DNA from: Verrucomicrobiaceae bacterium
GTDB lineage: Bacteria > Verrucomicrobiota > Verrucomicrobiia > Verrucomicrobiales > Akkermansiaceae
Length of the DNA: 64,000 bases
Direction of reading: 5' to 3'
Assembly (NCBI GenBank): GCA_027491155.1
Contig: JAIXWR010000018.1
Span: forward strand, 1 to 64,000
Positions 45,280 to 54,523 of this stretch are shown here, one piece after another (position 1 is the first letter of the stretch; each line of letters opens with the position of its first letter). Below the pieces are notes generated by a model. That model was not told the DNA's origin. It did no database searches and worked only from the letters and a program-made list of their open reading frames with translations. A program made the position numbers and the translations under genes.

Positions 45280-47336
45280 TCGGTGGGACTCGGCTTGGCG
45301 CGGTACTGGTCGAAGACGTTGTTCTGCTCCGGGAAGGTCCGGCCATCCTTCTTCGCCTCCAGCGTCTCCTTCTTGATCTCGGGATCGATCCACAGCACGT
45401 GGTTCATCTCCGGGTCGTTGCCGAGCCGGACGTTGAATCCCTCGGGCCAGCGGATCCAGCGCCAGTAGCCGACCCGGTAGAAGGGCCGCTGGAAGGCCGG
45501 CACCCAGACCGCGCGCTCGTGGAAGATCTCCTCGAGCTTCCAACTGGTGTCGCGGATCACGTCCAGACTGCGGGCGGCCCGGTTCTCCTCGAGGATCTTG
45601 TCCACTTCCGGGTCGGCGAACACCGTGATGTTGTTGGTCATCGGCCGCGGCTTGTTGGTGCCGGGCTCGTAGGCATCCTTCGAATGGAAGCTCTGGTAGT
45701 AGTCCGGAATCGGCAGCTGGCTCTGCCAGCCGGTGAAAGCGATCTCGTGCTCCTTGCGGGTCACCCGCTGGAAGGCCGCCACCGGGTCGATCCCTTCCAG
45801 CTTGTATTCCACCCCGGCCCGGCGCGCCTCCTCCTTGATCCGCATCAGGATCGGATCCCAGATCGGATGCTTCGGGTAGGTGATGGTGAAGGACAGCCGC
45901 TTGCCTTCGGCATTCTTCAGGATGCCGTCCTTGTCCCGCTCGGTGAAGCCCGCCTTGGCGAAGTGCTCGCGCGCCTTCTCGACCGAAAAAGGGCGCGTCC
46001 GCAGCGTCGGATGGGAGAACTCGCCGTAGCCCGCGTTGAGCAGGTGCAGGCGCTCGGCGTCGCCGCGCATGTCGAGTTCGATCACCTTCTCCCAATTCGA
46101 CGCGTGCTGCAGGCCGATCCGGACGTCGAGGTTCTTCAGCGACTGCTGGTGGATGTTGAAATACAGGCCGCGCGAGACCGTCGGGTACTGGTTGTAGAAG
46201 GTCGCCTTCTCGATGTAGCCGTTGAAAACCTGCGGGACCTCGGTCTTCTCGTACCATTTCTGCGAGTCGCCGAGCAGGTAGACGTCGATGTCGCCGCGCA
46301 GGAAGAGCTGGAAGATCTTCTCCTCGTCCCGCACCTGGATGTATTCGATCCGGTCGGGATTGAAACGATGCTTGTAGTACTTCTTGTCCTTCGCCCACCA
46401 GTCCTGGACGCGGGTCAGGGCGATGGAGCGGCCCTTCTGGATGTCCTCCGACCGGATCCGGTAGGCGCCTGTGGTCGGGCGCGGCCGCCAGTTGTAGCGC
46501 GATTCGAAGTCGGGGCCGAACTCCTTGTAGAATTCCTCCTGGAACGGGGTGACCCCGGCGAAAGCCTCCGCCATCGGCTTCGGGTTCGCCAGGCGGATGC
46601 AAAGGTAGTCGTCGCCGTAGGTCGCGATCCCCCAGTACTGCTCGCCGTAGTAGGCGCGGTAGAAGGCCTCCGTGAGATACGGCGAAAGGTAGATGTAAAA
46701 GGCCATCAGCCAGTCGCCGGACTTCACGTCCCGGCCGTCCGACCAGCGCGCATCCTTGTCGATCCGGTAGTACACCGTTTGGCCGTCCGCCGCCACCGCC
46801 CACTGGTCCGCCAGCGCGGGGATCGGCTTGCCAGTCCCGGGGTGGTAGGTGGTCAGGCTCATCTCGATGTCGTCCCAATGGAAGCTGCGGAACGAGTTGT
46901 TCGCCTCCCGTCCCAGAGGCCGGATCGTCGGCGGGTAGGATCCGCCGGGGATGAAGGTGTGGAAGGTGCCGCCCTTCTTCGCCTCCGGCGACCCGATCTC
47001 CGGTTCGTCGAGGTTGGTCGTCCATTCGAGATCCTGCGGCAGGTCGGACTCCTTGAGGATCTCGAAGAATTTCGGCCGCTCCAGCCGCCGCAGCAGCATC
47101 TCGAGTTCCCTCCGCTTCTCCTCCATCGCGCTTTCGTCCGCTTCGTTCGCCAGTTCCTTCTCGAGTTCCGACTTGCGGGCATTCAGGCTTTCCAACACCT
47201 CGGCATTCTTGCGGTCGTGGAACTTCAGTCGCTCCGGGGTGTTGTCGTAGGCGGGAAAATCGCCCGAATTGTCCTTGCAGGACACCGAGCACCACGCGGC
47301 GGCGGCCGCGACCAGGACGGGGAGCGCGCGCATCAT
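45276..47336 (-). CDS. Peptide ABC transporter substrate-binding lipoprotein, YejA-like
   Basis: 686-residue family 5 solute-binding protein. Lipobox ends at Cys20 (WCSVSC). A charged coiled-coil-like insert (about 44-86, KNAEVLESLNARKSELEKE onward) precedes the binding domain and is not usual in this family. Binding domain: GGTFHTFIPGG, RYNWRPRPTTGAYRI, RGLYFNIHQQSLKNLDVRIG, EEARRAGVEYKLEG. Length and sequence style fit the YejA/microcin C class, which imports larger peptides. It overlaps yejE-like and ATPase genes by ATGA on both sides. Confidence 0.9.
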   Translation of the reverse strand: MMRALPVLVAAAAAWCSVSCKDNSGDFPAYDNTPERLKFHDRKNAEVLESLNARKSELEKELANEADESAMEEKRRELEMLLRRLERPKFFEILKESDLPQDLEWTTNLDEPEIGSPEAKKGGTFHTFIPGGSYPPTIRPLGREANNSFRSFHWDDIEMSLTTYHPGTGKPIPALADQWAVAADGQTVYYRIDKDARWSDGRDVKSGDWLMAFYIYLSPYLTEAFYRAYYGEQYWGIATYGDDYLCIRLANPKPMAEAFAGVTPFQEEFYKEFGPDFESRYNWRPRPTTGAYRIRSEDIQKGRSIALTRVQDWWAKDKKYYKHRFNPDRIEYIQVRDEEKIFQLFLRGDIDVYLLGDSQKWYEKTEVPQVFNGYIEKATFYNQYPTVSRGLYFNIHQQSLKNLDVRIGLQHASNWEKVIELDMRGDAERLHLLNAGYGEFSHPTLRTRPFSVEKAREHFAKAGFTERDKDGILKNAEGKRLSFTITYPKHPIWDPILMRIKEEARRAGVEYKLEGIDPVAAFQRVTRKEHEIAFTGWQSQLPIPDYYQSFHSKDAYEPGTNKPRPMTNNITVFADPEVDKILEENRAARSLDVIRDTSWKLEEIFHERAVWVPAFQRPFYRVGYWRWIRWPEGFNVRLGNDPEMNHVLWIDPEIKKETLEAKKDGRTFPEQNNVFDQYRAKPSPTE

Positions 47337-48937
47337 TGGTAGGTGGTGAATTTCTTGGGATCGAAGGCCTCGCGGATCGCCTCGCCGATGAAAGTGATGA
47401 CCAGCAGCACGGTCACCATCACGCCGAACACGGATGCCACGATCCATGGCGAGGAAAGGTTCTGCGTGCCGTCATCGAGCACGCGCCCCCAGCTTGGATA
47501 AGAGTCCGGCAGGCCGAAGCCGAGGAAATCGAGCGCGGTCAGCGAACTGGTCAGACCCGCCACGCTGAAGGGCAGCAGGGTGACGATGGTGGCGATGGCG
47601 TTCGGCAGGATGTGGCGGAAGATCACCCGCGTGGTGCCCGCCCCCTGGACCCGCGCCGCCGCCACGTAGTCGCGCGCCTTTTCGCGGAAGGTCGAGGTCC
47701 GCAGGTAGGTCGCGACGTAGATCCACGAGAACAGGCAGTAGATCAGCAGGATGTTTGCCAGCATGATGTTGTCCCGGCCGATGTTGGCGGTGATGATCAT
47801 CACCACCAGCAGGAACGGGACGTTGCTGAGCACTTCGATCAGGCGCTGCATCACGAGGTCGAACCAGCCGCCGAAGTATCCCATCACGCAGCCGAGCGCG
47901 ATGCCGATGCCGTAGGTCAGGACCAGATAGAACGCGGAGGCCTTGAAAATCACCTGCAAGCCGCCGTAGAGCTGCGCGGCGATGTCCCAGCCCTTCGAGT
48001 CGGTGCCGAGGAAATGCTTTTCCTTCCAGGACGGCGGCACCGGCGGGAAAAGCTGTTCCACCCAGGCGGTCTCGACCGCGGCCGCAGGTTCGCCGGGAAC
48101 GTTGGATTCAACGAGTTCGCCGGCTTTCCACGTCTGGCGGCCGATGAACTCGCCCTTTTCGTCATAAACCGAGGTGATGCCGTCGCGCAGCCCCTTGCGG
48201 AACCGGGCGGCGTAGGCCTGGACCTCCGGGTTGTCGGGGCGGAACTGCACCGCCTGGCCATCGAAAGGTTCCCGGTCGCCGGAGCGGTGGATCTTTCCCT
48301 CGATCACCACCAGCGGCCGCTTCAACACCTGGTCGGAGTCGAAAGTCGGATCCCACGGGATCGGCGGCAGGATCACCTTGTTGCCGGATTTCTCGGCGAT
48401 GAAGCGCTCGCGCAGGTCCCGGTAGTTGGCCTCCTGCTCGGCGGTCCCGCCGAAGTCCTTCTCGGAATACATCCGCTGCTGGAAGGCAGGGAAATGCCAC
48501 TCGCCCTCGTAGCTCACCGCGAGCGCCCGCTTGCCGACCAGAACCTGGTCGAGCATCGCCAGCACCAGCAGCAGCAGGAGAATGCGGAAGGCCGCCCAGC
48601 CGCGGCCGATCGACCGGAAACGCGCGAACTTGCGCACCGTGATCGGATTCCAATGGAATTTTCCACCGCCGATCAACATCATCATTCCGGCGATCGCCAT
48701 GATCGAGCAGAACGTGTAGCCCACGATCTCCCCCTGGTGCTCGCGCAGGTTCCGCGGGCTCAGGTCGAGGGACACGAGCGACCACGGCTTGATCTCGGCG
48801 GCTTGGATCTGATCCGGAGTCGCGGTGAACGAGAAGAACCAGCGCAGCGAGGGCAACGCCAGCCCGTGGTGATGCGACCACGCCGCGGCGGCCGCCACGA
48901 TGACCAGGATCAAACCGGCTTTGCGGGGGAAGGTCAT
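47333..48937 (-). CDS. Peptide ABC transporter permease, YejE-like
   Basis: 534 residues, longer than typical DppC. It matches YejE in the segment NPITVRKFARFRSIGRGW and ALAVSYEGEWHFPAF, with FGGTAEQEANYRDL and LPPIPWDP preceding the permease core. The binding-protein-dependent permease core (about 340-534) has FRHILPNAIATIVTLLPFSV, the EAA-like loop for ATPase contact, and TALDFLGFGLPDSYPSWG. N-terminal helix, second and third helices near residues 75-90 and 118-132. The large periplasmic part lies between helices. It lies two bp after yejB-like. Confidence 0.92.
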   Translation of the reverse strand: MTFPRKAGLILVIVAAAAAWSHHHGLALPSLRWFFSFTATPDQIQAAEIKPWSLVSLDLSPRNLREHQGEIVGYTFCSIMAIAGMMMLIGGGKFHWNPITVRKFARFRSIGRGWAAFRILLLLLVLAMLDQVLVGKRALAVSYEGEWHFPAFQQRMYSEKDFGGTAEQEANYRDLRERFIAEKSGNKVILPPIPWDPTFDSDQVLKRPLVVIEGKIHRSGDREPFDGQAVQFRPDNPEVQAYAARFRKGLRDGITSVYDEKGEFIGRQTWKAGELVESNVPGEPAAAVETAWVEQLFPPVPPSWKEKHFLGTDSKGWDIAAQLYGGLQVIFKASAFYLVLTYGIGIALGCVMGYFGGWFDLVMQRLIEVLSNVPFLLVVMIITANIGRDNIMLANILLIYCLFSWIYVATYLRTSTFREKARDYVAAARVQGAGTTRVIFRHILPNAIATIVTLLPFSVAGLTSSLTALDFLGFGLPDSYPSWGRVLDDGTQNLSSPWIVASVFGVMVTVLLVITFIGEAIREAFDPKKFTTYQ

Positions 48938-48938
48938 T

Positions 48939-50243
48939 TCACTTGTAGCTCACCCGCGGATCCACCAGGGCCACGCAGAGGTCGGAAAGGATGTTCCCGA
49001 CCAGCAGCAGCAGGGCCGAGAAGAATAGCACGCCCATGATCAGGGGCTGGTCGCGCTCGTAGATCGCGCTGAACTGAAGCAGGCCGAAGCCGTTGATGTC
49101 GAAAACCCGCTCGATCAGCATGCTGCCCGCCACCAGCAGCGAGACGTTGTTGCCGAAGGTCGTTGCGATCGGGATGATCGAGTTGCGGAAGGCATGCTTG
49201 AAAACCGCCGTCGGGAACGACACCCCTTTGGCCGCCGCGGTCCGCACGTAGTCGGCGGCCAGGTTGTCCATGAGGTTGTTCTTCATCATCATGGTCATGA
49301 AGGCGAAACTCCCGATCAGGTAGCACACCAGCGGCATCGCGGTGTGGTGGAGCACGTCCTTGATCTTGCCGAAGGTCGAAAGCGAGTCGAAGTCGTCCCC
49401 GGTGAATCCACGGATCGGGAACCAGCCGAGCTTGGCACCCAGGAACACCACCAGCAGCGATCCGAGCGCGTAGCCCGGGATCGCGTAGCCGGCAAACACC
49501 GCCACCGAACTGGCGTTGTCGACGAAAGTCCGGTGCTTGATCGCCTTGACGATCCCCAGCGGCAGGCAAATCCCGTACACCGCGATCATGCTGACCAGCC
49601 CGAAATAAAGCGACACCGGCATCCGCGCCAGGATCATCGACCAGACGCTATCTTGATACTTTTTCGAATTGCCCAGGCTCCCCTGGATCAAACCGTCGAA
49701 ACCCGGTTTGAAAAGGATGGCCCGGTATTCGGGCATCTCCGGCATCTCGACGTCCGGCACCCATTTCTTCCAGCGCTGCGCCTGCTCTTCCGGAGTTCGC
49801 AACCGCACGTCCCATTTCGACAGATCCGGCCCGGGTTCCCCCGGCTGCAGCTCCGGAGGGTGAAGCGTCACCTTGCCGTCGTTGCCGCGCTTGACGGTCA
49901 CCACGTGCACGGTGCCCGGCAGCGGGATCTCCACCTCGTTCTTGCCCTTCGGGAACTCCTTGCCCGTTTTGGCCAGGTCCCGCGGCGCGACACCCAGCCA
50001 CTCGAAATACGCCCGCCACAGTCCCTTGTCCTCGTCTTCCTTCTCCTCCTCCTCCAGCACCTGGGCCGGAGTCAGCGAAAAGGCCGCCTCGGCCCGCGAA
50101 CGCTTTTCGCCGCCCACCAGCTGCGCCAACCGCTGCTCGACCGGTCCGCCCGGTGCCAGCCGGATGGTCGCGAACACCAGCGCCGTGATCCCGATCAAGG
50201 TGAACGGGATCAGCAGGATGCGGCGGAGGAAATAGGCTTTCAA
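48939..50243 (-). CDS. Peptide ABC transporter permease, YejB-like
   Basis: 434-residue DppB/OppB-type permease. First helix LIPFTLIGITALVFATIRL with APGGPVEQRL directly behind, as in YejB. A long charged periplasmic domain (about 45-205, with EEEEKEDEDKGLW) separates it from the core helices. The EAA loop VRTAAAKGVSFPTAVFKHAFRNS and IERVFDINGFGLL are the family's core motifs. The TTG start at 50243 gives the first helix its normal position. First gene of the operon; a TTGCAA-N16-TAGAAC promoter lies about 30 bp upstream. Confidence 0.92.
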   Translation of the reverse strand: MKAYFLRRILLIPFTLIGITALVFATIRLAPGGPVEQRLAQLVGGEKRSRAEAAFSLTPAQVLEEEEKEDEDKGLWRAYFEWLGVAPRDLAKTGKEFPKGKNEVEIPLPGTVHVVTVKRGNDGKVTLHPPELQPGEPGPDLSKWDVRLRTPEEQAQRWKKWVPDVEMPEMPEYRAILFKPGFDGLIQGSLGNSKKYQDSVWSMILARMPVSLYFGLVSMIAVYGICLPLGIVKAIKHRTFVDNASSVAVFAGYAIPGYALGSLLVVFLGAKLGWFPIRGFTGDDFDSLSTFGKIKDVLHHTAMPLVCYLIGSFAFMTMMMKNNLMDNLAADYVRTAAAKGVSFPTAVFKHAFRNSIIPIATTFGNNVSLLVAGSMLIERVFDINGFGLLQFSAIYERDQPLIMGVLFFSALLLLVGNILSDLCVALVDPRVSYK

Positions 50244-50271
50244 ATCGGGCGAACGGAACGGGTCCCGGTGG

Positions 50272-50299
50272 TTCTAGCGATCCATCCCACCCTTGCAAG
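50272..50299 (-). promoter_or_regulatory. Putative yejB-like operon promoter
   Basis: Minus strand TTGCAA, 16 nt, TAGAAC, about 30 nt before the TTG start at 50243. It shares the CTAG core seen in front of ftsY, oppA-like, fur and others. Confidence 0.35.
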
Positions 50300-50411
50300 C
50301 TCCCGCGGGCCAAAGCCGCCGCTTTGACGGAATCGACCGCCAAAAGCGGCAAATCCGCCAAAGCCCGCCGATTGCTGCAAATTTTCCCTGCAATCCGGGC
50401 GCGGGAAACGC

Positions 50412-50417
50412 TAGTCC
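50412..50417 (+). promoter_or_regulatory. CTAG-type -10 element before the oppA-like gene
   Basis: TAGTCC (preceded by C) ends 11 nt before the ATG at 50429. A -35 hexamer is weak (TGCAAT at 17-nt spacing). Confidence 0.28.
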
Positions 50418-50428
50418 TCCCGCCGACC

Positions 50429-52048
50429 ATGACACGCCGCGCCCTTTTCCTGCTCCCCGCCCTGCTCTGCCTCGCCGGCTGCCAGCGCGAAACCCAGGTC
50501 GAAAAGGCGAACCGGGAGGGGATCCTGATCTTCGGCAACTCGAACGAACCGAAAGGCCTCGATCCCCAGGTCGTCACCGGGGTGCTCGAAAGCAACATCC
50601 TTCGCGCCCTGTTCGAAGGCCTCGTCTCCGACCACCCCAGCGACGACGCCGCCATCGTCCCCGGCGGCGCACAGACCCTCGAACCCGACGCCACCGCCAC
50701 CGTCTGGACCGCCAGACTCCGTCCCAACGCGAAATGGTCCGACGGCACTCCGGTCACCGCACGCGACTACGCCTTCTCCTACGAGCGCATCCTGACCCCG
50801 GAGTTCGGCGCGAAATACGCCGAGATGCTCTACTTCCTCAAGGGAGCCGACCGCTTCAACAAGGGCGAAACGAAGGACTTCTCGACCGTCGGCGTCGAGG
50901 TGATCGACGACCTCACCCTGCGCCTCACCCTGCGAGGGCCGACGCCCTATTTCCCCCAGGTTCTCAAACACTACACCTGGAACCCGGTGCCCCGCCACGT
51001 TGTCCTCAAGCACGGCACCATGACCCAGAAGGGCAACCCGTGGTCCAAGCTCGGCAAGATCGTCTCCAACGGCCCTTACCAGCTCAAGTCGTGGCGGCGC
51101 AACGACCACCTCGAGGTCGAACGCAACCCGCACTACTGGGGCGCGGCCGACGTCACGCTCAACGGCGTCCGCTTCCTGCCGATCACCAATTCCTACACCG
51201 AGGCCCGCATGTTCCGCGACGGCCAGCTCCACACCACCTACACCGCCCCGCCGGAAATCGTCGACCTGATGCTCAAGGAGAACCCCAAGGTGCTCCGCCA
51301 GGAGCCCTACGTCGGCACCCTTTTCATCCGCTGCAACACCACGCGCAAGCCGCTCGACGACGCCCGCGTCCGGCGCGCCCTCAGCCTCTCGTTCAACCAG
51401 CAGGAGATCTGCGACAAGATCCTCCGCGGCTACAAGCCCGCCTACGGCATGACACCGCCGATGGCCGGCTACGACACGCCCCATGCCGTCACCTTCAACC
51501 CCGAGGAAGCACGCCGCCTGATGACCGAGGCCGGCTTCCCCGCCGACGCCAAGGGCAAGCGCCCGGACTTCCCCCGCTTGAAGTACCTCCTCGCCAGCCG
51601 CGAGACCGCCGCGACCACCGCCCAGGCCATCCAGGCGATGTGGCGCAAGGAACTCGGCATCGAGGTCGAGATCGAGAACAAGGAGTGGACCGCCTACCTC
51701 GCCGCCATGCAGGAGCTCGATTACGACCTCGCCGGCTCCGGCTGGATCGGCGATTTCCTCGACCCGCTGACATTCCTCGAGATGTGGTCCGACGGCAACG
51801 GCAACAACCTCACCGGTTGGTCGAATCCGAAGTTCGAGGAATTGCTCAAGCAATCCCACCAGGAGGCCGATCCCGCGAAACGCTACGCCATCCTCCGCGA
51901 GGCCGAGACCATCATGACCGCCGAGGCCCCCGTGCTGCTCACCGCATGGTATGCACGGAACTACCTCCTCGATCCCTCCGTCGAAGGCTGGTACCCCCTG
52001 CTCCTCGACAACCACCCCTTCGACTCGATCCGCCTGCGCACCAAGTAA
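50429..52048 (+). CDS. Oligopeptide ABC transporter substrate-binding lipoprotein, OppA-like
   Basis: 539 residues. Signal/lipobox MTRRALFLLPALLCLAGC (Cys18). Family 5 binding-protein motifs: GNSNEPKGLDPQVVTG, FEGLVSD, ARDYAFSYERILTPEFG, VSNGPYQLKSWRRN, PLDDARVRRALSLSFNQQEI and LAGSGWIGDFLDPLTFLEMW. These match OppA-type oligopeptide receptors. Start at ATG 50429. It heads a three-gene operon (receptor, two permeases) that lacks its own ATPases and is divergent from the yej-like operon. Confidence 0.94.
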   Translation: MTRRALFLLPALLCLAGCQRETQVEKANREGILIFGNSNEPKGLDPQVVTGVLESNILRALFEGLVSDHPSDDAAIVPGGAQTLEPDATATVWTARLRPNAKWSDGTPVTARDYAFSYERILTPEFGAKYAEMLYFLKGADRFNKGETKDFSTVGVEVIDDLTLRLTLRGPTPYFPQVLKHYTWNPVPRHVVLKHGTMTQKGNPWSKLGKIVSNGPYQLKSWRRNDHLEVERNPHYWGAADVTLNGVRFLPITNSYTEARMFRDGQLHTTYTAPPEIVDLMLKENPKVLRQEPYVGTLFIRCNTTRKPLDDARVRRALSLSFNQQEICDKILRGYKPAYGMTPPMAGYDTPHAVTFNPEEARRLMTEAGFPADAKGKRPDFPRLKYLLASRETAATTAQAIQAMWRKELGIEVEIENKEWTAYLAAMQELDYDLAGSGWIGDFLDPLTFLEMWSDGNGNNLTGWSNPKFEELLKQSHQEADPAKRYAILREAETIMTAEAPVLLTAWYARNYLLDPSVEGWYPLLLDNHPFDSIRLRTK

Positions 52049-52057
52049 TCCATCGCC

Positions 52058-52981
52058 ATGGCCCGCATCATCATCAACCGGCTCGTCCAGGGACTGCTCA
52101 CGCTGTTCGTCCTGGTCACCATCACCTTCTTCCTGGTGCGCATGATGCCGGGCAGCCCCTACACCGACGAGAAGGCGCTGCCCGCCCACATCCTCGAGCA
52201 GCTCAAGGCCTACGTGGGCCTCGACAAGCCCCTCCCCGTCCAATACCTCACTTATCTCAAGAACCTCGTGTTCGAGCAGGACCTCGGCGTGCTCCTGAAG
52301 AAGGACGGCGTGACCGTCTCCGAGATCATCAGCCAGTCCTTCCCCGTTTCCGCCCTGCTCGGCGTGCTGTCGATCGGCATCGCGCTCATGGTCGGCATCC
52401 CGGCCGGGATCATCGCCGCGGTGAAGAAGAACGGCCCGCTCGACTACGCCTGCCTCGCCGCCGCGATGACCGGGATCTGCCTGCCGAGCTTCGTCATCGG
52501 GCCCCTCCTCGCCGTCTTCGCCGGGCTCGGCCTCAAGTCGCTCAACGTCGCCGGCTGGAACACCGCCGCCGACTGGATCATGCCCGCACTCACCCTTGGC
52601 ATGGTCAATGCCGCTTACCTCGCCCGGCTCACCCGCGGCGGCATGCTCGACGTCCTCAACCAGGACTACATCCGCACCGCGAAGGCGAAGGGCGTCCCCG
52701 GTTGGCGCATCGTCACCCGCCACGCCCTGCGCGGCGGCCTCATCCCCGCCGTCGCCTACGTCGGCCCCGCCTTCGCCGGCATGATCTCCGGCTCCTTCGT
52801 CATCGAGACCATCTTCCAGGTCCCCGGCATGGGCCAGCACTTCGTCAACGCCACCACCGACCGCGAATACTTCCTCATCCAGGGCCTCGTCCTCTTCTAC
52901 GGCTTCCTCATCGTCGGCGCCAACCTGCTGTCCGACCTCGCCCAGATCGCCCTCAACCCGCGCCTCCGGGCCGCCGCCTGA
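52058..52981 (+). CDS. Oligopeptide ABC transporter permease, OppB-like
   Basis: 307-residue permease with six helices. First helix GLLTLFVLVTITFFLVRMMPGSP, then the helix block and the EAA loop YIRTAKAKGVPGWRIVTRHALRGG, followed by FVIETIFQVPGMGQHFVNATTDREY. It lies nine bp after oppA-like and 11 bp before oppC-like. It probably forms the membrane channel with the OppC-like protein. Confidence 0.95.
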   Translation: MARIIINRLVQGLLTLFVLVTITFFLVRMMPGSPYTDEKALPAHILEQLKAYVGLDKPLPVQYLTYLKNLVFEQDLGVLLKKDGVTVSEIISQSFPVSALLGVLSIGIALMVGIPAGIIAAVKKNGPLDYACLAAAMTGICLPSFVIGPLLAVFAGLGLKSLNVAGWNTAADWIMPALTLGMVNAAYLARLTRGGMLDVLNQDYIRTAKAKGVPGWRIVTRHALRGGLIPAVAYVGPAFAGMISGSFVIETIFQVPGMGQHFVNATTDREYFLIQGLVLFYGFLIVGANLLSDLAQIALNPRLRAAA

Positions 52982-52992
52982 CCCTCTTCCCC

Positions 52993-53934
52993 ATGTCCGC
53001 TCCCGTCGAGAAAGGTCTCTCTCCCTGGCAAGACGCCTGGCACCGCCTGTCCCGCAACAAGGCCGCCATGCTCGGCCTCTGGTTCCTCGTGGCCATCGTG
53101 CTGGTCTGCTTCATCGGGCCGCTGATGCCCTTCGTCAAAAGCCCCACCGTCATCAACCTCGACAACCCCGGGGCTGATCCCTGCGCCGAACACTGGTTCG
53201 GCACCGACCAGCTCGGCCGCGATCTCTTCGCCCGCGTCCTCTACGGCGGCCAGGTCTCGCTGCTCGTCGGCATCGTCGCCACCGGCGTCGCCGTCCTCAT
53301 CGGCCTGATCTACGGCTCGGTCTCCGGTTACCTCGGCGGAAAGCTCGACGACCTCATGATGCGCATCGTCGACATCCTCTTCGCGCTGCCCTTCCTCGTC
53401 CTGGTCATCCTGTTTTCGCTGGTCGTCGACAAGCCCGCTTCCGAATTCACCGAATGGGTCATCAAGACCACCGGCTGGAGCCGCGACAAGGTCGCCCCCA
53501 TCACCACGCTGATGCCGCTCTTCATCGCCATCGGCTCGATCGGCTGGCTGACCATCGCCCGCATCGTCCGTGCCCAGGTGATGACCTTCAAGCACCAGGA
53601 ATTCGTCGAGGCCGCCCGCTCGCTCGGCCTCGGCCACGGGCGCATCCTGTTTCGCCACATCCTGCCGAACGTCATCGGCCCGGTCATCGTCTACACCACC
53701 CTCGCCGTCCCCGGCATCATGCTGCTGGAAAGCGTGCTGTCTTTCCTCGGCCTCGGCGTCCGCCCGCCCAACAGCTCCTGGGGCATCCTGATCAAGGAAG
53801 GCGCCGACCGGATGGAAACCAACACCTGGCTCCTCCTCTTCCCCGCCCTGTTCTTCTCCAGCACCCTGCTCGCCCTCAACTTCCTCGGCGACGGCCTGCG
53901 CGACGCGCTCGACCCGCGGTCATCGAAGGATTGA
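52993..53934 (+). CDS. Oligopeptide ABC transporter permease, OppC-like
   Basis: 313 residues. N-terminal cytoplasmic segment (SPWQDAWHRLSRNKAAM) typical of OppC, first helix LWFLVAIVLVCFIGPLM, then HWFGTDQLGRDLFARVLYGG, and the EAA loop FVEAARSLGLGHGRILFRHILPN. The last part LLALNFLGDGLRDALDPR is the family end. No ATPase genes follow, unlike opp operons in other bacteria. Confidence 0.95.
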   Translation: MSAPVEKGLSPWQDAWHRLSRNKAAMLGLWFLVAIVLVCFIGPLMPFVKSPTVINLDNPGADPCAEHWFGTDQLGRDLFARVLYGGQVSLLVGIVATGVAVLIGLIYGSVSGYLGGKLDDLMMRIVDILFALPFLVLVILFSLVVDKPASEFTEWVIKTTGWSRDKVAPITTLMPLFIAIGSIGWLTIARIVRAQVMTFKHQEFVEAARSLGLGHGRILFRHILPNVIGPVIVYTTLAVPGIMLLESVLSFLGLGVRPPNSSWGILIKEGADRMETNTWLLLFPALFFSSTLLALNFLGDGLRDALDPRSSKD

Positions 53935-53965
53935 GCCCGCCACCCCTGCCGCGCTCCGCACCACC

Positions 53966-54457
53966 GTGCCCGATCTCCCGGGATTCCAGCTCCAGCGGCG
54001 CGCGGCCCCCTTGCCTGCGGCCGGCGACTTCGACCCCTGGGGCGGCGATCTCGACGCCCTCCACGCCTGGCGGAACTTCGGCGGGCTGAACCTCGACCAG
54101 GCCTTCCGCCTGTTCCTTGAAAACCCGCTCCATTACCAGGAAGACTTCATGTTCATGGGGCCGGCCGCCTTCGACCACTACTTCCCGGTCCTCGACCGCC
54201 ACCTGCGGGAATTCCGTCGCGGCGACGAGGAAGACGACGGCTGCGCCTGGATTCTCGGTGCGGTCATGATTTCGCAACTCGAAGCCACGATCCCGCGCCC
54301 GCTTGCTCCCGGCACGGTGATGGAGATCGCCGGACTCGCCGGCTTCGTCATCCGGGAAATCGACCGCTACGCCGGCGGGCCTGACGAGCAGCGGCGCATA
54401 CTGGCGGAATGGCACGAGGCACGACGCCTCGCGGAGGCACGCAGTCCCGGGAACTGA
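53966..54457 (+). CDS. Acidic protein of unknown function
   Basis: 163 residues from a GTG start. No signal peptide, no membrane segment. Mixed helix-rich, acidic and aromatic (HYQEDFMFMGPAAFDHYFPV, REFRRGDEEDDGC). The region with HAWRNFGGLNLDQAFRLFLEN may form a helical bundle, but I recognise no family. It follows oppC-like by 31 bp and is followed by the LexA-like boxes of radC. Confidence 0.55.
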   Translation: MPDLPGFQLQRRAAPLPAAGDFDPWGGDLDALHAWRNFGGLNLDQAFRLFLENPLHYQEDFMFMGPAAFDHYFPVLDRHLREFRRGDEEDDGCAWILGAVMISQLEATIPRPLAPGTVMEIAGLAGFVIREIDRYAGGPDEQRRILAEWHEARRLAEARSPGN

Positions 54458-54465
54458 GCCGGGAA

Positions 54466-54523
54466 TGTTCACCTGAACGCAAAAAACGCTCGCCGGATTC
54501 CCGGCAGCATGTTCAGGTGAACC
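54466..54523. promoter_or_regulatory. Two LexA-like boxes in front of radC
   Basis: TGTTCACCTGAACG (54466-54479) and TGTTCAGGTGAACC (54510-54523). Each fits TGTTC-N4-GAAC, and the two 12-bp cores (GTTCACCTGAAC/GTTCAGGTGAAC) are exact reverse complements of each other. Centres lie 44 bp apart, near four helical turns. Box 2 ends at the base before the radC ATG (54524). This is consistent with SOS repression by LexA and with a looped or cooperative complex. Basis is sequence match; binding is inferred. Confidence 0.7.
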
